Assembly: GCA_964035575.1 (NCBI GenBank)
Contig: OZ037932.1
Span: 868,001 to 932,000 of the forward strand
Source of the DNA: Rhynchopus sp. YZ270_cl-10
Taxonomy: Eukaryota; Euglenozoa; Diplonemea; Diplonemida; Diplonemidae
DNA: 64,000 nt
Direction of reading: 5' to 3'
The number at the start of each line of letters is the position of its first letter. The stretch's first letter is position 1. Below the pieces are notes generated by a model. The model had not been told where the DNA came from. It did no database searches and saw only the letters and a list, made by a program, of their open reading frames with translations. Of the stretch, positions 44,001 through 54,618 are shown in pieces. The position numbers and the translations under genes were made by a program.

Positions 44001-47000
44001 TACTAACGTAGAGGACATGGCTAGGAGTGTGGCAGCCACACGTGGCAGCGTGGCTGCCACGTGGCTGCCACGTGGCAGCCACACAGGTGGTCAAAAAGCC
44101 AAAAAATAGATGTCCATTTTGAGACACTTTTGGTACCAACTTTTCCTTAGGGATTTTAACTTTTGTGTTAGCAAAAAAAGCAAAAAAGTTTGGTTGCTCT
44201 ACGGTCAACCTGGAAATCTACTAACGTAGAGGACATGGCTAGGAGTGTGGCAGCCACACGTGGCAGCGTGGCTGCCACGTGGCTGCCACGTGGCAGCCAC
44301 ACAGGTGGTCAAAAAGCCAAAAAATAGATGTCCATTTTGAGACACTTTTGGTACCAACTTTTCCTTAGGGATTTTAACTTTTGTGTTAGCAAAAAAAGCA
44401 AAAAAGTTTGGTTGCTCTACGGTCAACCTGGAAATCTACTAACGTAGAGGACATGGCTAGGAGTGTGGCAGCCACACGTGGCAGCGTGGCTGCCACGTGG
44501 CTGCCACGTGGCAGCCACACAGGTGGTCAAAAAGCCAAAAAATAGATGTCCATTTTGAGACACTTTTGGTACCAACTTTTCCTTAGGGATTTTAACTTTT
44601 GTGTTAGCAAAAAAAGCAAAAAAGTTTGGTTGCTCTACGGTCAACCTGGAAATCTACTAACGTAGAGGACATGGCTAGGAGTGTGGCAGCCACACGTGGC
44701 AGCGTGGCTGCCACGTGGCTGCCACGTGGCAGCCACACAGGTGGTCAAAAAGCCAAAAAATAGATGTCCATTTTGAGACACTTTTGGTACCAACTTTTCC
44801 TTAGGGATTTTAACTTTTGTGTTAGCAAAAAAAGCAAAAAAGTTTGGTTGCTCTACGGTCAACCTGGAAATCTACTAACGTAGAGGACATGGCTAGGAGT
44901 GTGGCAGCCACACGTGGCAGCGTGGCTGCCACGTGGCTGCCACGTGGCAGCCACACAGGTGGTCAAAAAGCCAAAAAATAGATGTCCATTTTGAGACACT
45001 TTTGGTACCAACTTTTCCTTAGGGATTTTAACTTTTGTGTTAGCAAAAAAAGCAAAAAAGTTTGGTTGCTCTACGGTCAACCTGGAAATCTACTAACGTA
45101 GAGGACATGGCTAGGAGTGTGGCAGCCACACGTGGCAGCGTGGCTGCCACGTGGCTGCCACGTGGCAGCCACACAGGTGGTCAAAAAGCCAAAAAATAGA
45201 TGTCCATTTTGAGACACTTTTGGTACCAACTTTTCCTTAGGGATTTTAACTTTTGTGTTAGCAAAAAAAGCAAAAAAGTTTGGTTGCTCTACGGTCAACC
45301 TGGAAATCTACTAACGTAGAGGACATGGCTAGGAGTGTGGCAGCCACACGTGGCAGCGTGGCTGCCACGTGGCTGCCACGTGGCAGCCACACAGGTGGTC
45401 AAAAAGCCAAAAAATAGATGTCCATTTTGAGACACTTTTGGTACCAACTTTTCCTTAGGGATTTTAACTTTTGTGTTAGCAAAAAAAGCAAAAAAGTTTG
45501 GTTGCTCTACGGTCAACCTGGAAATCTACTAACGTAGAGGTCATGGCTAGGAGTGTGGCAGCCACACGTGGCAGCGTGGCTGCCACGTGGCTGCCACGTG
45601 GCAGCCACACAGGTGGTCAAAAAGCCAAAAAATAGATGTCCATTTTGAGACACTTTTGGTACCAACTTTTCCTTAGGGATTTTAACTTTTGTGTTAGCAA
45701 AAAAAGCAAAAAAGTTTGGTTGCTCTACGGTCAACCTGGAAATCTACTAACGTAGAGGTCATGGCTAGGAGTGTGGCAGCCACACGTGGCAGCGTGGCTG
45801 CCACGTGGCTGCCACGTGGCAGCCACACAGGTGGTCAAAAAGCCAAAAAATAGATGTCCATTTTGAGACACTTTTGGTACCAACTTTTCCTTAGGGATTT
45901 TAACTTTTGTGTTAGCAAAAAAAGCAAAAAAGTTTGGTTGCTCTACGGTCAACCTGGAAATCTACTAACGTAGAGGACATGGCTAGGAGTGTGGCAGCCA
46001 CACGTGGCAGCGTGGCTGCCACGTGGCTGCCACGTGGCAGCCACACAGGTGGTCAAAAAGCCAAAAAATAGATGTCCATTTTGAGACACTTTTGGTACCA
46101 ACTTTTCCTTAGGGATTTTAACTTTTGTGTTAGCAAAAAAAGCAAAAAAGTTTGGTTGCTCTACGGTCAACCTGGAAATCTACTAACGTAGAGGTCATGG
46201 CTAGGAGTGTGGCAGCCACACGTGGCAGCGTGGCTGCCACGTGGCTGCCACGTGGCAGCCACACAGGTGGTCAAAAAGCCAAAAAATAGATGTCCATTTT
46301 GAGACACTTTTGGTACCAACTTTTCCTTAGGGATTTTAACTTTTGTGTTAGCAAAAAAAGCAAAAAAGTTTGGTTGCTCTACGGTCAACCTGGAAATCTA
46401 CTAACGTAGAGGACATGGCTAGGAGTGTGGCAGCCACACGTGGCAGCGTGGCTGCCACGTGGCTGCCACGTGGCAGCCACACAGGTGGTCAAAAAGCCAA
46501 AAAATAGATGTCCATTTTGAGACACTTTTGGTACCAACTTTTCCTTAGGGATTTTAACTTTTGTGTTAGCAAAAAAAGCAAAAAAGTTTGGTTGCTCTAC
46601 GGTCAACCTGGAAATCTACTAACGTAGAGGACATGGCTAGGAGTGTGGCAGCCACACGTGGCAGCGTGGCTGCCACGTGGCTGCCACGTGGCAGCCACAC
46701 AGGTGGTCAAAAAGCCAAAAAATAGATGTCCATTTTGAGACACTTTTGGTACCAACTTTTCCTTAGGGATTTTAACTTTTGTGTTAGCAAAAAAAGCAAA
46801 AAAGTTTGGTTGCTCTACGGTCAACCTGGAAATCTACTAACGTAGAGGACATGGCTAGGAGTGTGGCAGCCACACGTGGCAGCGTGGCTGCCACGTGGCT
46901 GCCACGTGGCAGCCACACAGGTGGTCAAAAAGCCAAAAAATAGATGTCCATTTTGAGACACTTTTGGTACCAACTTTTCCTTAGGGATTTTAACTTTTGT

Positions 47001-49398
47001 GTTAGCAAAAAAAGCAAAAAAGTTTGGTTGCTCTACGGTCAACCTGGAAATCTACTAACGTAGAGGACATGGCTAGGAGTGTGGCAGCCACACGTGGCAG
47101 CGTGGCTGCCACGTGGCTGCCACGTGGCAGCCACACAGGTGGTCAAAAAGCCAAAAAATAGATGTCCATTTTGAGACACTTTTGGTACCAACTTTTCCTT
47201 AGGGATTTTAACTTTTGTGTTAGCAAAAAAAGCAAAAAAGTTTGGTTGCTCTACGGTCAACCTGGAAATCTACTAACGTAGAGGACATGGCTAGGAGTGT
47301 GGCAGCCACACGTGGCAGCGTGGCTGCCACGTGGCTGCCACGTGGCAGCCACACAGGTGGTCAAAAAGCCAAAAAATAGATGTCCATTTTGAGACACTTT
47401 TGGTACCAACTTTTCCTTAGGGATTTTAACTTTTGTGTTAGCAAAAAAAGCAAAAAAGTTTGGTTGCTCTACGGTCAACCTGGAAATCTACTAACGTAGA
47501 GGACATGGCTAGGAGTGTGGCAGCCACACGTGGCAGCGTGGCTGCCACGTGGCTGCCACGTGGCAGCCACACAGGTGGTCAAAAAGCCAAAAAATAGATG
47601 TCCATTTTGAGACACTTTTGGTACCAACTTTTCCTTAGGGATTTTAACTTTTGTGTTAGCAAAAAAAGCAAAAAAGTTTGGTTGCTCTACGGTCAACCTG
47701 GAAATCTACTAACGTAGAGGACATGGCTAGGAGTGTGGCAGCCACACGTGGCAGCGTGGCTGCCACGTGGCTGCCACGTGGCAGCCACACAGGTGGTCAA
47801 AAAGCCAAAAAATAGATGTCCATTTTGAGACACTTTTGGTACCAACTTTTCCTTAGGGATTTTAACTTTTGTGTTAGCAAAAAAAGCAAAAAAGTTTGGT
47901 TGCTCTACGGTCAACCTGGAAATCTACTAACGTAGAGGACATGGCTAGGAGTGTGGCAGCCACACGTGGCAGCGTGGCTGCCACGTGGCTGCCACGTGGC
48001 AGCCACACAGGTGGTCAAAAAGCCAAAAAATAGATGTCCATTTTGAGACACTTTTGGTACCAACTTTTCCTTAGGGATTTTAACTTTTGTGTTAGCAAAA
48101 AAAGCAAAAAAGTTTGGTTGCTCTACGGTCAACCTGGAAATCTACTAACGTAGAGGACATGGCTAGGAGTGTGGCAGCCACACGTGGCAGCGTGGCTGCC
48201 ACGTGGCTGCCACGTGGCAGCCACACAGGTGGTCAAAAAGCCAAAAAATAGATGTCCATTTTGAGACACTTTTGGTACCAACTTTTCCTTAGGGATTTTA
48301 ACTTTTGTGTTAGCAAAAAAAGCAAAAAAGTTTGGTTGCTCTACGGTCAACCTGGAAATCTACTAACGTAGAGGACATGGCTAGGAGTGTGGCAGCCACA
48401 CGTGGCAGCGTGGCTGCCACGTGGCTGCCACGTGGCAGCCACACAGGTGGTCAAAAAGCCAAAAAATAGATGTCCATTTTGAGACACTTTTGGTACCAAC
48501 TTTTCCTTAGGGATTTTAACTTTTGTGTTAGCAAAAAAAGCAAAAAAGTTTGGTTGCTCTACGGTCAACCTGGAAATCTACTAACGTAGAGGACATGGCT
48601 AGGAGTGTGGCAGCCACACGTGGCAGCGTGGCTGCCACGTGGCTGCCACGTGGCAGCCACACAGGTGGTCAAAAAGCCAAAAAATAGATGTCCATTTTGA
48701 GACACTTTTGGTACCAACTTTTCCTTAGGGATTTTAACTTTTGTGTTAGCAAAAAAAGCAAAAAAGTTTGGTTGCTCTACGGTCAACCTGGAAATCTACT
48801 AACGTAGAGGACATGGCTAGGAGTGTGGCAGCCACACGTGGCAGCGTGGCTGCCACGTGGCTGCCACGTGGCAGCCACACAGGTGGTCAAAAAGCCAAAA
48901 AATAGATGTCCATTTTGAGACACTTTTGGTACCAACTTTTCCTTAGGGATTTTAACTTTTGTGTTAGCAAAAAAAGCAAAAAAGTTTGGTTGCTCTACGG
49001 TCAACCTGGAAATCTACTAACGTAGAGGTCATGGCTAGGAGTGTGGCAGCCACACGTGGCAGCGTGGCTGCCACGTGGCTGCCACGTGGCAGCCACACAG
49101 GTGGTCAAAAAGCCAAAAAATAGATGTCCATTTTGAGACACTTTTGGTACCAACTTTTCCTTAGGGATTTTAACTTTTGTGTTAGCAAAAAAAGCAAAAA
49201 AGTTTGGTTGCTCTACGGTCAACCTGGAAATCTACTAACGTAGAGGACATGGCTAGGAGTGTGGCAGCCACACGTGGCAGCGTGGCTGCCACGTGGCTGC
49301 CACGTGGCAGCCACACAGGTGGTCAAAAAGCCAAAAAATAGATGTCCATTTTGAGACACTTTTGGTACCAACTTTTCCTTAGGGATTTTAACTTTTGT
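41023..49398 (+). repeat. 218-bp tandem array, right part (about 38 units)
   Basis: It continues the left array without change of phase once the nested element and one CCACGTG are removed. The A/T state of the single variable site follows a pattern (T T T A T A A T from the unit boundaries near 42043) that is also found in the left part from about 35520 and, in part, in the second array element. Confidence 0.97.
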
Positions 49399-49485
49399 GG
49401 CGCTTCGCGCCTAAGGGCTTCGCCCTTCGGCGCGAAGCGCCACAAAAGTTAAAATCCCTAAGGAAAAGTTGGTACCAAAAGTGTC
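49355..49485. repeat. Perfect long palindrome, 57-bp arms with 17-bp centre
   Basis: The left arm (49355-49411) begins inside a satellite unit at GACACTTTTGGTACCAACTT and runs into GTGGCGCTTCGCGCC. The right arm (49429-49485) is its exact inverse. The 17-bp centre holds another small hairpin AAGGGC/GCCCTT. The array ends at this structure, so about 44 bp of satellite unit are present once forward and once inverted. Confidence 0.95.
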
Positions 49486-49685
49486 CATTCTTTTGCGAGG
49501 AGTGGAGGACTTCTGAAATCCTGCCACTGTCAAAAGAGAGAGTAGGAAGTATTTAGTGTGGTTTCTGTGGTGTAGTGTAAAAAAATGGGTAGGGTTTAGG
49601 GAGGAGAACAGGGGTTGATGTATGAAATGAAAAGTTCAAAAATAATCTTTGTTTTGTATACTCACATATTGTCTGTAGTGATCGT

Positions 49686-50050
49686 GTGGGCTACGAAGGA
49701 CTTCATTTCTGAAGAAATAAATGAAAAATATAATAAAGAATACGACAGACTTTATTTTTCAAAGAGGAGTAGCGAATACAACGAACTTCATTCTTGAAAA
49801 ATAAGGACTCGATTACGACGGACTTCATTATGAACAATGAAACCTCTATTACGACGGGCTTCATTCTGAATGATAAAACCTCGGTTACGACGGACTTCAT
49901 TCTGAATGATAAAACCTCGGTTACGACGGACTTCATTCTGAATGATAAAACATCGGTTACGACGGACTTCATTTTGAAGGATGAAACCTCGATTACGACG
50001 GACTTCATTCTGAATGATAAAACCTCGGTTACGACGGACTTCATTAATCG
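49686..50050 (+). repeat. 36-bp direct repeat, 6-7 core copies
   Basis: The unit reads ACGACGGACTTCATTCTGAA, then TGATAAAACCTCGGTT. As 36 is a multiple of three, both strands stay open: the plus frame 49794-50132 gives a 12-residue repeat of the type NDKTSVTTDFIL. The outer copies are more diverged than the central ones. Coding is not shown. Confidence 0.85.
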
Positions 50051-50055
50051 CGGAA

Positions 50056-50480
50056 TTCGATTTTCCCTTACGATCCTTATATTTTTTTTTTTTGGCCCTT
50101 TTTTCCTAGTTCTGGACCAATCTCTCAAATAAAGCCAGAATTTTCGACTTTTGAGCCTTTTTAAGCAATTTCCCCGCGTATTTCTGCAGGGAATAATCAA
50201 AAAAACGCAATTTTACCTTAGAAAAAGCGAAATTTTCGCAAAGACAAAAAAATTGAAAAATTTGAAAATTGCGAAATTCGGTTTTCCCTTACGATCCTTA
50301 TTTTTTTTTTTTGGCTCTTTTTTCCTAGTTCTGGCCCAATCTTTCAAATAAAGCCAGAATTTTCAACTTTTGAGCCTTTTTAAGCAATTTCCCTGCATTT
50401 TTCTGCAAAAAATCATCAAAATAACTCAATTTTGCCTTTGCGAAAATTGAAATTTTCGAGACAAAAATTTCAAAAATTTC
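50056..50480 (+). repeat. 221-bp direct repeat, two copies
   Basis: Copies start at about 50056 and 50277 with TTTTCCCTTACGATCCTTAT and share TTTTTTCCTAGTTCTGG, CAAATAAAGCCAGAATTTTC and GAGCCTTTTTAAGCAATTTC. They differ by a few per cent. They lie in the unique spacer of element 1. Confidence 0.8.
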
Positions 50481-50783
50481 ACAGTCATAAAAACGCTCAG
50501 GAAAAAATCGGGGTCCGTTTTTTGGGCAGACCCTTTGCGAAAAAAAAAATTTTTTTTTTTCGAAAAATTTTTTTTTCGACAACTACTTTCTGAGGTACCA
50601 GTTAAGGGCGGAAACTCAAAACCGCGTTTTAGATGACCACAGATGCTCAAAAGTGCCCGATTTTGCTTTTAATGAGCTCAAATCGTCAAAATAGGGTGCT
50701 CACAAAAAAATTTTTCAGAGTTCAGTTAGCACAGAAATCGCCGCTCCCACATGTGGCAGACGTGGCAGGTGTGGCAGCCACGT

Positions 50784-50832
50784 CTGCCACACCGTGGCGG
50801 TCGTGGCTGCCACGACCGCCACGGTGTGGCAG
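50784..50832. repeat. Perfect palindrome, 24-bp arms, in the element right end
   Basis: Arms 50784-50807 (CTGCCACACCGTGGCGGTCG...) and 50809-50832 are exact inverses around one T. It lies in a 200-bp stretch with more than a dozen GTGGC/GCCAC words just inside the right TIR, as subterminal transposase sites often do. Confidence 0.85.
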
Positions 50833-50955
50833 GGGTACCGCCACGTTGACCAGGAGAAAGCGTGGCAAGCGTGGCTGCCACGCGACCGCCACGCCCCTGC
50901 CACACCTCGACGTCACCGCCACACGTGGCAGCCACGCTCCGAGCCATGTCCCGGG

Positions 50956-52781
50956 CTACACCCCCTTCCTCCGGAAGCGCACGCAACGCCGCACCCCCAA
51001 TGGCAGCCTGTACTCCGGAGGCGGCATAGCCACGCTGGTGCACACAAGCCACCAAGCCTCCCTCACCTGGGCCAGCGGGGAGCCAAGTGTGACGGAGCGT
51101 CTTGACGTGAGGGTGACGACGGAGCATCGGGAGTACACGGTGACGAACCTGTACCGACCTGGAGGTGTAGGCAGCAGCGCTGATGACCTGCGTGTGGACG
51201 ACTTCTCTGCAGATGACCTCCCCTCCGACGAAGACTCCATCATCCTCGGTGACTTCAACGTCCACCACCCTGCGTGGGACCTCCAAGCGAAGCCAGATGC
51301 CAAAGGGTCACAGCTACACCAGTGGTCGCTGCGCAACGCCATGCAGGTGCTCAACTGCCCCAACACAGTCACGCGCTTCTCCGGAACAGTCTTCTCCTCA
51401 CCGGACATCACCTTGGTACACAGGAACGTAGAAGCCACATGGACCACACTTTGCGCACGAGGCTCCGACCACCTCCCCATCCTAGTCACAGTGCAACCTC
51501 CGACGGAAGGGGAGGAAGTGAACGGAGGCGACGAAGACGCGACAGTGCCCGAACACCTGCTGAGATGGTGCTGGTCACGTGCGGATTGGGAGGCGTACAC
51601 GGCAGAGCTGGAGCGTTACGCCCCCAAGGCCCACAACTGGGGTGGTGTAGATGCGGTGAACAGGTTCACGGGATTGTGCAAAAACATCGCAGAAAAACAC
51701 ATCCCACTCTCCCACCACACCTCCACACCAAGGGTCAGGAAGTCGTGGTTCACTCCTCAGGTCCATGAATTGCTGCAAGAACGCAACGCAGTGACGGAAC
51801 TACTTCTCTCCGCGGAAGAGACGGAACGCGACGTCCAAGCCGAAAAGCTGAAAGAGCTGAAGGTCGCCACCTCCTGTGCCATCATGGATGCGAAGCAGCA
51901 GGCATGGGTGCGTAGCTGCAACGCCGCCACACCACCACCTCTCAGCAGCACTTTCCGGAGGTTGAAGGAGCTCAGTGGTGACCGGGTGAAACCCATCACC
52001 AAAGCAGTCGCTACCCCGGAGGGCCCTCTGACGAACACACCGCAGGAAAAAGCGAACACCCTGGCCCGCTACTTCGCCGCAGTGAGTGGAGACGGCACGC
52101 CCCCTTCTCTCGCCAACCCGCAGCGTACTGCTAGGCGCAACAACACACAGAGCGAGGGCTACACCGGAGCGGCAAGCGAAGCTCCCTTCACCTTGCCGGA
52201 GCTCGATTACGCGATGAGCTCGCTGAAGCTGGGCAAAGCACCTGGGCTGGACGAGATGCACAACGAGCTCTTGCTGCATCTTGGGCCCAAAGGACGAGAC
52301 GCCTTACTCCACGTCCTCAACTTATCCTGGTGCAAAGGTGAACTCCCTACATCGTGGCTGCAGAGCAACATCGTGCCCATCGCTAAGAACGGGAAGGACG
52401 CCAGCATCCCCGCGTCGTACCGCCCCATCTCTCTTACGAGCAACGTCTGCAAACTCTTGGAGAAGATGGTCAAGTGCCGCATCACCCAGATGCAAGACAG
52501 TCCGGACCTGCCGCAGTACAGGGGCCCACACCGCACACAAGCAGGTTTCCGCCGTCGTCTCTCCACGATAGACCAGCTCGCGGCGCTCATGCAGCGGGTG
52601 AATGCGGGGAAGAACCGCCCCACCATCGCACTCTTCTTCGACGTAGAAAAGGCGTTCGACACTGTGTCTCGCAAGCGCATACTCCAGGCGCTGAAGCACA
52701 AGCAGCACCTGCCACCACGCTACCTCAACTGGATTGAAGCCTTCACCAGTGACCGCTCCGCCTGTGTTTCAGTGGATGGAG
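50956..52781 (+). CDS. LINE ORF2 segment 2: endonuclease C-part and reverse transcriptase N-part
   Basis: About 609 residues in phase with segment 1. The endonuclease continues with YTPFLRKR, NLYRPGG, ILGDFNVHHPAW (catalytic Asp/Asn), SSPDITLVH and GSDHLPIL (catalytic Asp-His). A helical linker of about 200 residues follows. The reverse transcriptase begins with LKLGKAPGLDEMHNELL, IVPIAKNGKDASIPASYRPI and SLTSNVCKLLEKMV, and has motif A, FFDVEKAFDTVSR. The segment stops at VSVDG, where the second array element is inserted. No stop codon or frame change lies inside the segment. Confidence 0.88.
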
Positions 52782-54611
52782 CATGGCTAGGAGTGTGGCA
52801 GCCACACGTGGCAGCGTGGCTGCCACGTGGCTGCCACGTGGCAGCCACACAGGTGGTCAAAAAGCCAAAAAATAGATGTCCATTTTGAGACACTTTTGGT
52901 ACCAACTTTTCCTTAGGGATTTTAACTTTTGTGTTAGCAAAAAAAGCAAAAAAGTTTGGTTGCTCTACGGTCAACCTGGAAATCTACTAACGTAGAGGTC
53001 ATGGCTAGGAGTGTGGCAGCCACACGTGGCAGCGTGGCTGCCACGTGGCTGCCACGTGGCAGCCACACAGGTGGTCAAAAAGCCAAAAAATAGATGTCCA
53101 TTTTGAGACACTTTTGGTACCAACTTTTCCTTAGGGATTTTAACTTTTGTGTTAGCAAAAAAAGCAAAAAAGTTTGGTTGCTCTACGGTCAACCTGGAAA
53201 TCTACTAACGTAGAGGTCATGGCTAGGAGTGTGGCAGCCACACGTGGCAGCGTGGCTGCCACGTGGCTGCCACGTGGCAGCCACACAGGTGGTCAAAAAG
53301 CCAAAAAATAGATGTCCATTTTGAGACACTTTTGGTACCAACTTTTCCTTAGGGATTTTAACTTTTGTGTTAGCAAAAAAAGCAAAAAAGTTTGGTTGCT
53401 CTACGGTCAACCTGGAAATCTACTAACGTAGAGGTCATGGCTAGGAGTGTGGCAGCCACACGTGGCAGCGTGGCTGCCACGTGGCTGCCACGTGGCAGCC
53501 ACACAGGTGGTCAAAAAGCCAAAAAATAGATGTCCATTTTGAGACACTTTTGGTACCAACTTTTCCTTAGGGATTTTAACTTTTGTGTTAGCAAAAAAAG
53601 CAAAAAAGTTTGGTTGCTCTACGGTCAACCTGGAAATCTACTAACGTAGAGGACATGGCTAGGAGTGTGGCAGCCACACGTGGCAGCGTGGCTGCCACGT
53701 GGCTGCCACGTGGCAGCCACACAGGTGGTCAAAAAGCCAAAAAATAGATGTCCATTTTGAGACACTTTTGGTACCAACTTTTCCTTAGGGATTTTAACTT
53801 TTGTGTTAGCAAAAAAAGCAAAAAAGTTTGGTTGCTCTACGGTCAACCTGGAAATCTACTAACGTAGAGGTCATGGCTAGGAGTGTGGCAGCCACACGTG
53901 GCAGCGTGGCTGCCACGTGGCTGCCACGTGGCAGCCACACAGGTGGTCAAAAAGCCAAAAAATAGATGTCCATTTTGAGACACTTTTGGTACCAACTTTT
54001 CCTTAGGGATTTTAACTTTTGTGTTAGCAAAAAAAGCAAAAAAGTTTGGTTGCTCTACGGTCAACCTGGAAATCTACTAACGTAGAGGTCATGGCTAGGA
54101 GTGTGGCAGCCACACGTGGCAGCGTGGCTGCCACGTGGCTGCCACGTGGCAGCCACACAGGTGGTCAAAAAGCCAAAAAATAGATGTCCATTTTGAGACA
54201 CTTTTGGTACCAACTTTTCCTTAGGGATTTTAACTTTTGTGTTAGCAAAAAAAGCAAAAAAGTTTGGTTGCTCTACGGTCAACCTGGAAATCTACTAACG
54301 TAGAGGACATGGCTAGGAGTGTGGCAGCCACACGTGGCAGCGTGGCTGCCACGTGGCTGCCACGTGGCAGCCACACAGGTGGTCAAAAAGCCAAAAAATA
54401 GATGTCCATTTTGAGACACTTTTGGTACCAACTTTTCCTTAGGGATTTTAACTTTTGTGTTAGCAAAAAAAGCAAAAAAGTTTGGTTGCTCTACGGTCAA
54501 CCTGGAAATCTACTAACGTAGAGGTCATGGCTAGGAGTGTGGCAGCCACACGTGGCAGCGTGGTCAAAAAGCCAAAAAATAGATGTCCATTTTGAGACAC
54601 TTTTGGTACAT
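52782..54611. mobile_element. CATGGCT-family element 3, 1.8 kb, eight 218-bp units
   Basis: The left end is CATGGCTAGGAG, as in element 1. The flanking duplication is GATGGAG (52775-52781, 54612-54618). Eight full units (boundaries 52782, 53000 ... 54526) are followed by one short unit with an internal loss between two GTGG words. The right end stops inside the unit at TTTTGGTACAT and lacks the inverted CATGGCT terminus. It nevertheless has a clean target duplication, so the shortened end was present when it inserted or was trimmed without loss of the flank. Confidence 0.88.
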
Positions 54612-54618
54612 GATGGAG

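Larger units (their letters stand above)
33124..50948. mobile_element. CATGGCT-family element 1, 17.8 kb, mostly 218-bp tandem units
   Basis: The left end reads CATGGCTAGGAGTGTGGCAG and the right end, inverted, reads CATGGCTCGGAGCGTGGCTG; about 26 of the first 31 bases match. The flanks are TCCCGGG duplications. From left to right it holds: 218-bp array (33124-38196), nested element (38197-41015), the array again (41023-49398), a long palindrome (49355-49485), a spacer with 36-bp and 221-bp direct repeats (49690-50480), A/T palindromes, and a right end dense in GTGGC/GCCAC words (50741-50948). No transposase, integrase or helicase frame is visible, so it must have been moved by enzymes encoded elsewhere. 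Confidence 0.85.

Noticed and set aside
33124-49398. Exact unit count of the 218-bp arrays
   Set aside because: With units this alike the assembly may have collapsed or expanded the array, so I give counts only as seen in this sequence.
50941-51286. Separate gene starting at the right edge of element 1
   Set aside because: The frame is the continuation of the LINE endonuclease; the upstream part of that open frame is element sequence with GTGGC words.
33313-54500. Rows of 73-codon minus-strand frames in the 218-bp units, each overlapping the next by four bases
   Set aside because: The start is TTG, not ATG, the frame simply spans one unit, and 218 is not a multiple of three. No domain or codon bias supports a protein.
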